From: JAIRTY01 sp050257395
GTDB taxonomy: Bacteria; Actinomycetota; Actinomycetes; Streptosporangiales; Streptosporangiaceae
Assembly: GCA_050257395.1 (NCBI GenBank)
Contig: JBLMWU010000106.1
Location: 1 to 11,949 of the forward strand
Direction: 5' to 3'
Length of the DNA stretch: 11,949 bases
Positions 1-6,425 of this stretch are shown here, piece by piece. Each line of letters opens with the position of its first letter. The first letter of the stretch is position 1. Both the position numbers and the translations under genes were made by a program. The notes below the pieces were generated by a model, which was given only the letters and a program-made list of their open reading frames with translations, had not been told where the DNA came from and did no database searches.

Positions 1-130
1 CCGCCACCACCAGGCCAAACAGGCCCAAGGCTGGACCCTCACCCACGCCGAGCCCGGCCACCTCACCTGGACGCTGCCCCACGGCCGCACCTACCGCGCC
101 GGACCCGACCCGTACCCCGCCGATCCGTAG
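1..130 (+). CDS. HNH endonuclease (DUF222 family), C-terminal end only
   Basis: Partial gene, open at the left edge. The frame starting at base 2 gives 42 residues and a TAG stop at 128-130. The peptide begins RHHQAKQAQGW and ends with a GRTYRAGPDPYP-type tail. This matches the end of the actinobacterial DUF222/HNH proteins, where the final His-rich stretch of the HNH motif (CRHHHQAK-like) is followed by a Trp-rich segment and a GR-Y-T-x-P-x-x-YP tail. Only the last histidines of the nuclease motif are visible, so catalytic competence cannot be judged. These proteins are common in many copies in actinomycete genomes and their role is largely unproven. The identification rests on this short but characteristic tail. 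Confidence 0.8.
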   Translation, partial: RHHQAKQAQGWTLTHAEPGHLTWTLPHGRTYRAGPDPYPADP

Positions 131-192
131 CCGCCCACATCTCAATGGCCCAGACGTAATGGCCCGGGACCGGAACCCCGTCGTGATCCCGG

Positions 193-276
193 GATGACCC
201 CAGGCGGCGCCGTGTCCCTGGACGACCCCAGGCGGCGCCGTGTCCCTGGACGACCCCAAGTGGCGCCGTGTCCCTG
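193..276. repeat. 28-bp tandem repeat, three copies
   Basis: Three head-to-tail 28-bp units lie at 193-220, 221-248 and 249-276. Each reads GAYGACCCCAGG, then CGGCGCCGTGTCCCTG, with only one to three differences between copies (T/C at the third base; AAG TGG for AGG CGG in unit 3). A degenerate start of a fourth unit (GATGAC) follows at 277-282. Each unit contains the palindrome GGCGCC. There are no spacers between units, so this is not a CRISPR array. Its position just after a DUF222/HNH gene may be incidental or may reflect a dispersed intergenic repeat. Confidence 0.85.
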
Positions 277-334
277 GATGACGTCACGCGGTGGGACGCC
301 CGCCCTGCCTGGCATCGGTACTGCCCACGTCGAC

Positions 335-352
335 CTAGGGCGTGTCCCGTGG
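335..352 (+). repeat. 18-bp perfect inverted repeat, left arm (insertion-sequence end-like)
   Basis: The sequence CTAGGGCGTGTCCCGTGG occurs here and as its exact reverse complement at 1353-1370, about 1.0 kb away, flanking the methyltransferase. Together with the following ATCATG it also resembles bases 1230-1249, immediately downstream of the transposase remnant. It is best read as an end of an IS5-family-like element. The leading CTAG fits the TA-containing targets used by that family (inference). Confidence 0.6.
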
Positions 353-371
353 ATCATGTCCTCCCGGGGTC

Positions 372-1007
372 TCATGTGCGGAGCAGGTACAAGCCGATCG
401 CTCCGCCGCTGACAATCCGGCGTTGGCTCACCGAGATCCCGTGGGATTTAAGCAGCGGTGGCAGGCCGCCGTGGGCCATGAAGTCACGGTAGTTGCGGTG
501 GTGGCTGCGGCCGGCGGCCACCTCGGATGCCGCGATGACGCCTTTGGTGATCCACCCGCGGACCGGCCGGACGGGGCCCGCCTCGAAGTCGATCAGCAAC
601 ATCGACCCGCCCGGTCGCAGCACCCGCTTCATCTCATCGAGGGCAGCTGCACGTGTCCGGGGTGGCATCTCGTGCAGCACGGTGGCCGCGAGGACCAGGT
701 CGAAGGCCTGGCCGGGATACGGCATGGCGGCGGCGTCACCGACGGTCAGGGTCGCTCCCTGCCCTAGGCGATGGCGAGCCACCTCCAGCATCGCTGGTGA
801 GGCGTCGATGCCAGTGACCCGGCACCCGGAGTGCTGGTAGGAGGCCAGCTGGATGCCGGTGCCGCATCCCACATCGAGGACTTCCATCCCCTCTTGGGGA
901 GGAAACATCTTCAGCCCGATCCCCCGGAGCCCGGCATTCATCGCGCCGAACATCTGGTCATACCAGCGGGCCGTATGCCGGTAGGCATCCCGGTTTGCGC
1001 TCGTCAT
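372..1007 (-). CDS. Class I SAM-dependent methyltransferase (UbiE/Methyltransf_11 type)
   Basis: A 211-residue protein with a complete Rossmann-type methyltransferase core. Motif I VLDVGCGTG is at residues 43-51 (SAM-binding glycine loop), followed by GIDAS at 66-70 with the acidic residue that contacts the ribose. Further on are a DLVLAATVLHEMP segment (motif IV region) and LRPGGSMLLIDF (post-motif). The length is normal for small soluble Methyltransf_11 enzymes and the fold resembles menaquinone/ubiquinone methyltransferases, but nothing visible fixes the substrate. The ATG is well supported by AGGAGGGGAGG at 1024-1014, six bases upstream. It stands alone on the minus strand between insertion-sequence-like ends, and a stem-loop (1049-1086) lies in its probable leader. 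The substrate could be a small molecule or a quinone precursor. Confidence 0.88.
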   Translation of the reverse strand: MTSANRDAYRHTARWYDQMFGAMNAGLRGIGLKMFPPQEGMEVLDVGCGTGIQLASYQHSGCRVTGIDASPAMLEVARHRLGQGATLTVGDAAAMPYPGQAFDLVLAATVLHEMPPRTRAAALDEMKRVLRPGGSMLLIDFEAGPVRPVRGWITKGVIAASEVAAGRSHHRNYRDFMAHGGLPPLLKSHGISVSQRRIVSGGAIGLYLLRT

Positions 1008-1048
1008 TGCCAGCCTCCCCTCCTGGGACAGCGCCGCACGTCACGGAG

Positions 1049-1086
1049 CAGGACCGGGCCGATGCCTGGTTCTCAGCCCGGTCCTG
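1049..1086. promoter_or_regulatory. Perfect 11-bp stem-loop in the methyltransferase leader
   Basis: CAGGACCGGGC (1049-1059) pairs exactly with GCCCGGTCCTG (1076-1086) around a 16-base loop. It lies 42 bases upstream of the methyltransferase start. No T-run follows on either strand, so it is not a textbook intrinsic terminator. It could be a leader hairpin, an operator palindrome or part of an old mobile element. The pairing is directly visible; the function is unknown. Confidence 0.5.
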
Positions 1087-1244
1087 CCCGGCGTCTGGCT
1101 AAGATCAGCCTTCCGCAGTGCAGGTGGTAGAGGCCAAGGTCCCTGGCTGCCTGAGCACATAGCTGCCCGATCAGCCCAGGGCATAGGTTGTTCCGGCTCG
1201 CCTGGGCAGGACGCGAGGTGATCGCGGCCGGGCGCGTCCGTAGA

Positions 1245-1352
1245 TCATGGGACGGGGTGACGGAGCCAGATCCGGATCGAGGCCAGGTCGACGGTGCCCT
1301 GGTCCATGAACTCGCGCTTGTCATAGCGGGTCGCGACGGCGCGGAACTGCTT
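1245..1352 (-). pseudogene. IS5-family transposase, C-terminal remnant
   Basis: Read on the minus strand from 1352 to a TGA at 1247-1245, the frame gives 35 residues containing KQFRAVATRYDKREF and then GTVDLASIRIWLRHPVP. This matches the conserved C-terminus of actinobacterial IS5-type DDE transposases, where F-R-A-V-A-T-R-Y-D-K follows the last catalytic region and the protein ends near I-R-I-W-L-R-x-P. The upstream catalytic domains are absent. Directly before the AAG of the Lys codon the sequence switches to an element-end-like 18-mer (1370-1353), as if an internal deletion joined one element end to the transposase tail. It has no start codon and is not expected to be functional. Confidence 0.75.
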
Positions 1353-1370
1353 CCACGGGACACGCCCTAG
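1353..1370 (-). repeat. 18-bp perfect inverted repeat, right arm
   Basis: CCACGGGACACGCCCTAG, the exact reverse complement of 335-352. It abuts the transposase tail at 1352 and so looks like the outer end of an internally deleted insertion sequence. A related but diverged end (GGGCGCGTCCGTAGATCATG) lies at 1230-1249, just past the transposase stop. Bases 1230-1370 may therefore be one short, MITE-like derivative of about 140 bp. Confidence 0.6.
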
Positions 1371-1423
1371 CGCAGTTCATACCGCTTTGTCCGTATAGAG
1401 GAATCGCTGTCCTGCTACATGGG
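1371..1423 (+). promoter_or_regulatory. Glycerate kinase promoter region with putative IclR-type operator
   Basis: The 53 bases between the insertion-element end and the glycerate kinase start contain TGTCCGTATAGAGGAAT (1388-1404). A closely related sequence lies at 7467-7484 upstream of the FAH-family gene. It has inverted TCC/GGA arms around an AT-rich centre, the general design of IclR-family operators, and TATAGA could double as a -10 element. That two IclR genes lie in the same locus supports regulation, but the assignment to either regulator is inference. Confidence 0.45.
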
Positions 1424-2563
1424 ATGATGGTCGCCGTGGACTCGCGAGTTGTGGTGTGCCTCGACAAGTTCCGCGGGTCCCTGCGGGCCGACGAGGCCTG
1501 CGCCGCCCTGGCGCAGGGGATCCGCGCCGCCGCCCCAGCCCACGACGTGCGGGAAGTCCCGGTCGCCGATGGCGGCGAAGGCACCATCGACGCCCTGGTG
1601 CGGGCGGGCTACGAGCGCCGGGCCGCCGCCGCGCACGACCCGGCGGGCCGGCCCGTCCAGGTGGACTTCGCGGTCCGCGACGGCCGGGCTGTGGTGGAAC
1701 TCGCGCAGGCTTCGGGGCTCCACCACGTCGCTGGCCAGCAGATCCCGCTGACCGCCTCTACCTTCGGGACCGGCGAGGTCATCCGGGCCGCGCTCGGCGA
1801 AGGCTGCTCCACCATCGTGCTGGCGGTGGGCGGCAGCGCCACCACCGACGGCGGCGCGGGCATGCTGCAGGCGCTCGGCGCCCGGCTGCTCACCGCAGAC
1901 GGGTCGCCAGCCGGCCCGGGCGGCGCTGGCCTGCTCGGCCTCGCCCGCGTCGATTTGGCCGGCCTCGATCCCCGGCTCGCCCGCACCGAGGTTATCCTGG
2001 CCAGTGACGTCAGCAACCCCCTGCTGGGGCCGGAGGGGGCCGCGGCCGTGTACGGGCCGCAGAAGGGAGCCAGCCCCCGGGACATCCTGGTCCTGGAGGA
2101 GGGCCTGGAACGGCTCGCCACCGCGATGGCGCGGGAGACCGGCGCCGACCGGGCCGGGGACCCGGGCGCTGGCGCGGCGGGCGGCACAGGATTCGCCGCG
2201 CTGGCCGTCCTCGGCGCCCGCCGCCGGCCGGGCATCGAGTTCATGCTGGAGGAACTGCACGTCGCCAAGCTGCTGGACGGCGCCTGCCTGGCGGTCACCG
2301 GGGAAGGCCGGCTCGACAGCCAGAGCCTCCAGGGCAAGGCGCCCGCCGGGGTGGCGGCTCTTGCGGCCAGCCTGGGAGTGCCCCTGGTGCTGGTGGCGGG
2401 GCAGCTGGACCTGACCGCGGCGCAGCAGCGTGACCTGGGCGCGGCGGGCGCTTACTCGCTGACCGCGGCGGCCGGGTCGGTCGGGGAGGCGATCAGGCAG
2501 GCGGCCCCGCTGCTGACCGGGATCGGCCGCCAGCTCGCAGTGGCCCACCTGAACCCGCGCTGA
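1424..2563 (+). CDS. Glycerate kinase (GarK/GlxK family)
   Basis: A 379-residue cytoplasmic kinase expected to phosphorylate D-glycerate with ATP, feeding it into lower glycolysis. The whole family signature is present: DKFRGSL (residues 14-20), PVADGGEGT (46-54), GGSATTDGGAGM (136-147), SDVSNPLLGPEGAAAVYGPQKGA spanning about 194-216, GAAGGTGFA (250-258) and VTGEGRLDSQSLQGKAP (291-307). Length is normal for the family. Two adjacent ATGs (1424, 1427) and a GTG at 1436 are possible starts and no strong ribosome binding site separates them; I keep the first. It is transcribed convergently with the IclR gene at 2668. Whether the 2- or 3-hydroxyl is phosphorylated cannot be told. Its presence suggests that glycerate is an end product of the neighbouring catabolic pathway. 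Confidence 0.93.
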   Translation: MMVAVDSRVVVCLDKFRGSLRADEACAALAQGIRAAAPAHDVREVPVADGGEGTIDALVRAGYERRAAAAHDPAGRPVQVDFAVRDGRAVVELAQASGLHHVAGQQIPLTASTFGTGEVIRAALGEGCSTIVLAVGGSATTDGGAGMLQALGARLLTADGSPAGPGGAGLLGLARVDLAGLDPRLARTEVILASDVSNPLLGPEGAAAVYGPQKGASPRDILVLEEGLERLATAMARETGADRAGDPGAGAAGGTGFAALAVLGARRRPGIEFMLEELHVAKLLDGACLAVTGEGRLDSQSLQGKAPAGVAALAASLGVPLVLVAGQLDLTAAQQRDLGAAGAYSLTAAAGSVGEAIRQAAPLLTGIGRQLAVAHLNPR

Positions 2564-2667
2564 CGACGGCCCGTCCTGACGGCGGCCTGGTGGTGACCGC
2601 TGGCGCGGTGGTGACGGCGGCCCGGGGGTGACGGCGGCCCCGGGGGGGTGACTCCGGCAGCGCCCGA
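2564..2667. repeat. Convergent intergenic region with short GC-rich direct repeats
   Basis: The gap between the converging glycerate kinase and IclR genes contains TGACGGCGGCC three times (2577-2587, 2612-2622, 2629-2639) and a near copy at the glycerate kinase stop (2561-2571). G-runs follow the last copies. No clear stem with a T-tract is seen, so I do not call a terminator. Confidence 0.5.
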
Positions 2668-3438
2668 TCAGGCCTGCTGGCCTAGTTCCTCCTCGGCGTG
2701 CCTGACCCAGCTCAGCAGGGCATCCCGGAGCGTGGCTTCCTGGCCGTAGAAGCGCTGGGCCGGCAGCGGGATGCTGACCGCCAGCGGGCCCGCGGCCCAG
2801 CCGGACACGATCGCGCCCACGGCGCAGATTCCCTCCGTGTGCTCCTCCCGGTCGTACGCGACCCCCTCCTCCCGCGCCTGGTCCAGCTCGCGGCGCAGCT
2901 CGACCGGATCGGTGACCGTCTTCGCCGTGAACCTCGCCAGCTTGCCCGTCAGCAGCTTGTCCAGTTCCCGCGGCGGCAGCGTGGCCAGGAAGGCCTTGCC
3001 GTTGGCGGTGCAGTGCAGCGGGAAGGACTCGCCGACCGCGCTGACCGCCCGCAGCCGCCGGGCCGCCACGACCTGGTCGACGAAGGTGACCCGGTTGCCG
3101 TCCAGGACGGACAGGTCCACGGTCTCGTTGACCTGCCGGGACAGTTCTTCCAGCAGGGGGTGGAGGCTGGTGTGCAGGCCGCGCCAGGCGGCGTCGGCCA
3201 TCCGGTTGACCACCGGGCCCAGCCGGTAGCGGCCGCGCCGCCCGCTGGACTCCACCAGGCCCTCGTCTTCCAGGGCGTTGAGCAGCCGGTGCACGGTGGA
3301 GCGGGCGAGCTGGATGCGCTCGCCAACCTCCGCCTGGGTCAGCCCGGCAGGCGAATTGTGCAGGGTGCGCAGAATTTCCGCGGCACGGGCGAGCACCTGG
3401 ACGCCGGCCGCGTCGTTGTCTCCCGCTGGTCGGCTCAT
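2668..3438 (-). CDS. IclR-family transcriptional regulator (operon-distal copy)
   Basis: A 256-residue one-component regulator. The N-terminal winged helix-turn-helix lies at about residues 15-75 (GLTQAEVGERIQLARSTVHRLLNALEDEG region, recognition helix near 45-56). The IclR effector domain follows, with YRLGPVVNRMADAAWRG, ETVDLSVLDGNRVTFVDQV, a SFPLHCTANGKAFLA segment and GVAYDREEHTEGICAVGAIV. Length and order are normal and no key segment is missing. The ATG at 3438 has GGAGGT about 11 bases upstream. It is the last gene of the minus-strand operon, 36 bases after the normal end of the BKACE gene, so it probably autoregulates or controls this operon. The effector is unknown, but IclR proteins next to acid-degradation genes usually sense a pathway intermediate. 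Confidence 0.93.
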   Translation of the reverse strand: MSRPAGDNDAAGVQVLARAAEILRTLHNSPAGLTQAEVGERIQLARSTVHRLLNALEDEGLVESSGRRGRYRLGPVVNRMADAAWRGLHTSLHPLLEELSRQVNETVDLSVLDGNRVTFVDQVVAARRLRAVSAVGESFPLHCTANGKAFLATLPPRELDKLLTGKLARFTAKTVTDPVELRRELDQAREEGVAYDREEHTEGICAVGAIVSGWAAGPLAVSIPLPAQRFYGQEATLRDALLSWVRHAEEELGQQA

Positions 3439-3474
3439 CCGGGACTTGACCTCCGTGGGTTAACGCCAGCAGCA

Positions 3475-4292
3475 CTATATTGCCGGCGGCAGGCAGAGCA
3501 GGGCTTCTGTTTCCGCCACCGATGCGGGCTGGCGGTCCAGGTCCCGCGCCAGCCGGACCGCCCGCTCCACCAGCGGCTGGTTCCCGGAGCGAGTTCGCCT
3601 TTGCGCAGGTAGAGGGTGTCCTCGAGGCCCGCCCGGGCGTTGCCGCCCAGGGCGAGCCCGACAGCGGTGAGGGCCAGATTGGCCCGTCCGATGGCAATTA
3701 CCTGCCAAATGGCGCCCGCTGGCAGCCGCTGCACCATGGCCAGCAGGTTTGCCGGGGTTCGCCGCCATACCGCCGCGCCCCCCAGCACGATGCTGAACTG
3801 CAATGGCTCGGCCAGCAATCCCTCTTCCCACAGCTGAATGCAGACGTCCAGGTGCCCGGTGTCGTAAATCTCCAGTTCGGGTTTTACCCCCAGCTCTCGC
3901 ATCCGGGCGGCCAGCCGCCGCACGCCAGCGGGCGGGTTGCGGAATTCCCCGCTGCCGAACGTCATGCTGCACGGGTTGAGCGTGGCCATCCGCGGCCGCA
4001 GTTCCACCAGCCGCTCCCGCTCGGAGAAGCGGACGTCCAGCCCGACCCCGGTCGACAGCTGGACCAGGATCGGGCAGCGGGCGGCGATCAGCTCCATGAC
4101 CTCCCGGGCGATGCCCAGGTCCGCGGTCGGCCGCTGATCGGCGTCGCGCAGGTGGATGTGGGCGACCGCGGCGCCCGCCTGGCAGGCGGCGGCGACCTCG
4201 CCGACGATCTCCTGCGGCGTGGTGGGCAGTGCCGGGTTGTCCGACTTGAACGCGATCGGCCCGGTGGTGGCGACCGTGATGACCGCGGTCAC
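3475..4292 (-). pseudogene. BKACE family beta-keto acid cleavage enzyme (DUF849), frameshifted near the C-terminus
   Basis: Members condense a beta-keto acid with acetyl-CoA to give acetoacetate and a new acyl-CoA, using a divalent metal in a TIM barrel. The start VTAVITVATTG, the metal-ligand HIHLRD (His45, His47) and GLEDTLYLRKGEL (Glu224, Asp225) are all present. After Pro236 the frame derails. The expected tail GNQPLVERAVRLARDLDRQP...ALLCLPPAI follows only if one base is restored near 3585, most simply a lost C in a CCC/GGG run. The repaired protein would have about 272 residues, normal for the family. Unrepaired, translation runs in the wrong frame to 3435, where its TGA overlaps the IclR ATG. 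The GTG start at 4292 overlaps the cupin stop (GTGA), implying coupling. It could be a real mutation or a sequencing error, and the altered protein might keep some activity because the active-site residues precede the shift. Confidence 0.8.
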
Positions 4293-4651
4293 GTGGGCTT
4301 GTCCTGGGCGATGATGACCAGCAGGGTGGCGGGCCGGGCCGAACGGTTGTCGACCCGGCGGACCGTGCCCCGGGGGAGATGCGCGGAGTCCTGCGGGCCC
4401 AGTGTCTCGGACCGCCCGCCCGCGGTGACCACCAGCTCGCCGTCGAGGACCACGTACACGGTCTCGGCCGCGGTGGGGTTCTCGTCCGCGCCGCCGCCGG
4501 GCAGGTAGTAGGACAGCCCGACCCAGAAGGCGCCGGTCGGCCCGGCCTCGTGCCCCTGCAGCCGCAGCGTGGCCACGTCGTGGTGGGCGGGTGCGGTGTA
4601 GGGCGGCGCGCCCGCGAGCCGGGTGACCCGCATCCCGTCGCTGCCGGTCAT
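4289..4651 (-). CDS. Small single-domain cupin protein with atypical metal site
   Basis: A 120-residue cupin (Cupin_2-like). The barrel is seen as FWVGLSYYLPGGGADENPTAAETVYVVLDGELVV (motif 1 region) and LGPQDSAHLPRGTVRRVDNRS (motif 2 region). Canonical metal ligands are largely absent: the HxH of motif 1 is replaced by an acidic/Pro stretch (the Glu before VYVVLDG is kept) and the motif 2 His is Arg. It may bind a ligand without metal or use other residues. The ATG at 4651 overlaps the cyclase stop (ATGA), and its own stop overlaps the BKACE start (GTGA), so it is an integral operon member. An alternative start is the ATG at 4633. A specific reaction cannot be assigned; an isomerase, decarboxylase or binding role in the pathway is possible. 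Confidence 0.85.
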   Translation of the reverse strand: MTGSDGMRVTRLAGAPPYTAPAHHDVATLRLQGHEAGPTGAFWVGLSYYLPGGGADENPTAAETVYVVLDGELVVTAGGRSETLGPQDSAHLPRGTVRRVDNRSARPATLLVIIAQDKPT

Positions 4652-5478
4652 CCCGCGAGCCCGCGCTCGATCCGGTAGCTGCCCGCCGGGTCGGTGATCG
4701 CGACCAGCCGCACGATGCACCCGTCGCCGTCGACCCAGCGCCACGGGAATGCCGCGAACGTGACCCGCTTGCCGGTGACCTTGTCCACGTCACCGCCGGC
4801 GTTCTCGAACCCGTAGATCCCCCTGGACAGGATGGCGCGGTGGCAGGGCTCCCACTCCGGGAAGTCGTCGGTCACCTTGCGCCCGGTCTCGGCCTCGTAC
4901 TCCTCGCTCGCCCACGGCAGCAGGCCGCCCTGGGCGCGTGCCGGGCCGTGCGGGCCGATCGCGGTGGCCAGCGGGTGGTCCAGCGCCTGGGTGTCGGTGC
5001 CGACCGCCTTCACCCCCCGCTCGGCGAACCACTCCCCCGCCTCCTTGTAGAAGCCGGGGGAGTAGGCGTAGTACTTCGCGCTGTCGGAGTAGTGGTGGTG
5101 CCAGCCGGTGTTGACGATGACGATGTCGCCGGGCCGGATCTCCGGCCGGGCGGCCTCCAGGTCCTCCGGCGTGACCACTTCCCACTTCTTCTTCGGGATG
5201 GACACCACCACGCCGGTGCCGAAGAAGTTCGCCAGCGGGATCTCGTGCCGCAGCGGCGCGCCTTCCACCACGTGACCGGGAGCGTCGATGTGGGTGCCGG
5301 AATGCATGACCGTGGTGACCTTCTGGGTCAGCACCCCGCTGCGGGCCATGGTGTGCAGCCGCTCGATCTTCACGTCCTCGAAGTACGGCCAGGCCGGCAC
5401 GCCGTGCCCCCACGGGTGGGACAGCTCGCAGAACTCCAGGCCCGCCTCGCCGGGGCCAACCGGCCACTGGAACGTCAT
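4648..5478 (-). CDS. Cyclase-family metal-dependent hydrolase (kynurenine formamidase-like)
   Basis: A 276-residue member of the cyclase family (PF04199), soluble metal hydrolases that open amide, formamide or lactone-like bonds, such as kynurenine formamidase and isatin hydrolase. The family signature HSGTHIDAPGH (residues 59-69) is intact, giving metal ligands His59, His63, Asp65 and probably His69. Other conserved parts are ELSHPWGHGVPAWPYF near the N-terminus, RPGDIVIVNTGW, GVKAVGTDTQALDHPL and ENAGGDVDKVTGKRVTFAAFPWRW. The start is set by AGGAGG at 5491-5486, seven bases before the ATG and inside the end codons of the dehydrogenase gene, whose stop lies two bases upstream. The stop overlaps the cupin start (ATGA). 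A role in ring or amide hydrolysis in the pathway is likely; the substrate is unknown. Confidence 0.9.
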   Translation of the reverse strand: MTFQWPVGPGEAGLEFCELSHPWGHGVPAWPYFEDVKIERLHTMARSGVLTQKVTTVMHSGTHIDAPGHVVEGAPLRHEIPLANFFGTGVVVSIPKKKWEVVTPEDLEAARPEIRPGDIVIVNTGWHHHYSDSAKYYAYSPGFYKEAGEWFAERGVKAVGTDTQALDHPLATAIGPHGPARAQGGLLPWASEEYEAETGRKVTDDFPEWEPCHRAILSRGIYGFENAGGDVDKVTGKRVTFAAFPWRWVDGDGCIVRLVAITDPAGSYRIERGLAG

Positions 5479-5480
5479 CG

Positions 5481-6425
5481 TCAGTCCTCCTCGGGGTTGG
5501 TACGGATTTCTTCGCATGAACGGGCCTGACGGCTGGGTGCCTGCCGCGATACGTGCGCCGCGAGCCCGCGGGCGGCGGCCTCCCGGGCCCCGGGCGGCCA
5601 GGGCAGCAGCCCCTGCCCGGTGCTGGCGCCGAGCAGGCCGCGGGCGGCCAGGCCGCGCAGCAGGCCGCTGGCCCGCATCCCGTTGCTGAGGGCGGGGAAC
5701 ACGGCGTCGTGGATGGCGATGGTCAGATCCAGGCCGACGTAGTCGGCGTTCTCCAGCGGGCCCATCCGGGCCAGCCGCAGCCCGATGGTGTTGCGGGCGA
5801 CCAGGTCGGCGGTGGCCGCGTCGCAGACACCCTCGGCGACCAGCGCGACCGCCTCCCGCCACAGCGCGTGCTGCAGGCGGTTGCCGATGAAACCGGGGGT
5901 GTCCCGGCCCACCAGCACCGGGAGCTTGCCGAGCCGCTCCAGCTCCGCGGTGACCCGCCGGGTCACCGCCGGGCTGGTCCGCTCGCCCGGGACCACCTCG
6001 ACGACCGGGATCAGGCTCGGCGGGTTCCACCAGTGGGTGCCGATGACCCGCTCCGGGGATACAGCGTGGGCAGCGATGGCCGTCACCGGCAGCACGGACG
6101 TGTTGGTGGCCAGCACCGCGGTGGCCGGCGCCGCGGCCGACACGGCGGCGAACAGGTCCTGCTTGACGGCGAGATCCTCGGTGACCGCCTCGACCACCAG
6201 GTCCGCCCCGCGGACCGCCTGCGCGAGATCGGCGGTGGCGGACACGGTTCCCACGGCGCCAGCCCGTTCACCCTCTCCTGGTCGTTCCGCGTGCAGCCGC
6301 GCGGCCTCGTCCGTGACCGCGGCCGCCGCGCCGGCCAGCGCGCTCGTGCTGATGTCGTGCAGGATCACATCAGCGCCCGCGGACGCCAGGATGGCGGCGA
6401 TCGCCCGGCCCGGCATGCACACCAC
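5481..6425 (-). pseudogene. 3-hydroxyacyl-CoA dehydrogenase-family enzyme, N-terminally truncated
   Basis: Family members oxidise 3-hydroxy acids or their CoA esters with NAD+; the HWWNPP variant is seen in gulonate/carnitine-dehydrogenase-like enzymes as well as in acyl-CoA ones. Most of the protein is intact: AIAAILASAGADVILHD, DLVVEAVTEDLAVKQDLF, LATNTSVLPVTAIA, GTHWWNPPSLIPVVEVV (with the catalytic His), DTPGFIGNRLQHALWREAVAL and a normal C-terminal domain. The first beta strand and most of the GxGxxG NAD-binding loop are missing. The frame begins (GTG 6425 or ATG 6416) with VCMPGRAIAA where VAVVGAGLMGRAIAA-like sequence is expected. The bases upstream belong to a cupin gene on the other strand, so about 12-15 codons plus the promoter are lost. 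NAD binding is probably impaired. It is the first gene of the minus-strand operon, two bases before the cyclase ATG. Confidence 0.8.

Larger units (their letters stand above)
131..371. other. Non-coding interval between the HNH gene and the methyltransferase gene
   Basis: Both flanking genes end into this stretch (plus-strand stop at 130, minus-strand stop at 372). I see no credible gene in it. It contains a 10-bp palindrome ATCCCGGGAT (186-195), the three 28-bp tandem repeats listed separately, and an 18-bp sequence at 335-352 whose exact reverse complement lies at 1353-1370. Short open frames across it are low-complexity Arg/Pro/Gly peptides produced by the repeat. Confidence 0.7.
1008..1423. 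other. Non-coding interval with stem-loop, transposase remnant and glycerate kinase promoter region
   Basis: A 416-base stretch between two divergent genes. From left to right it holds the methyltransferase ribosome binding site (1014-1024), a strong stem-loop (1049-1086), about 140 bases with nothing I recognise, an IS5-type transposase C-terminal remnant (1245-1352), the right arm of the 18-bp inverted repeat (1353-1370), and the leader of glycerate kinase with a motif shared with the FAH-family gene (1388-1404). Short open frames here have no recognisable protein content apart from the transposase fragment. Confidence 0.7.

Noticed and set aside
193..282. Possible CRISPR array
   Set aside because: The 28-bp units are directly adjacent with no spacers, and no cas genes are present.
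1188..1370. Small plus-strand open frame of 60 codons
   Set aside because: It lies antisense to the transposase remnant and has no protein features of its own.
2564..2667. Bidirectional terminator between glycerate kinase and the IclR gene
   Set aside because: GC-rich direct repeats are present, but I find no stem followed by a T-run on either strand.
1415..3697. Very long open frame (about 760 codons) antisense to glycerate kinase and overlapping the IclR gene
   Set aside because: Composition is Arg/Pro/Gly/Ala-rich with no recognisable domain. Such frames arise opposite or out of frame with real genes in very GC-rich DNA, and the genes in the other frames have full family motifs.
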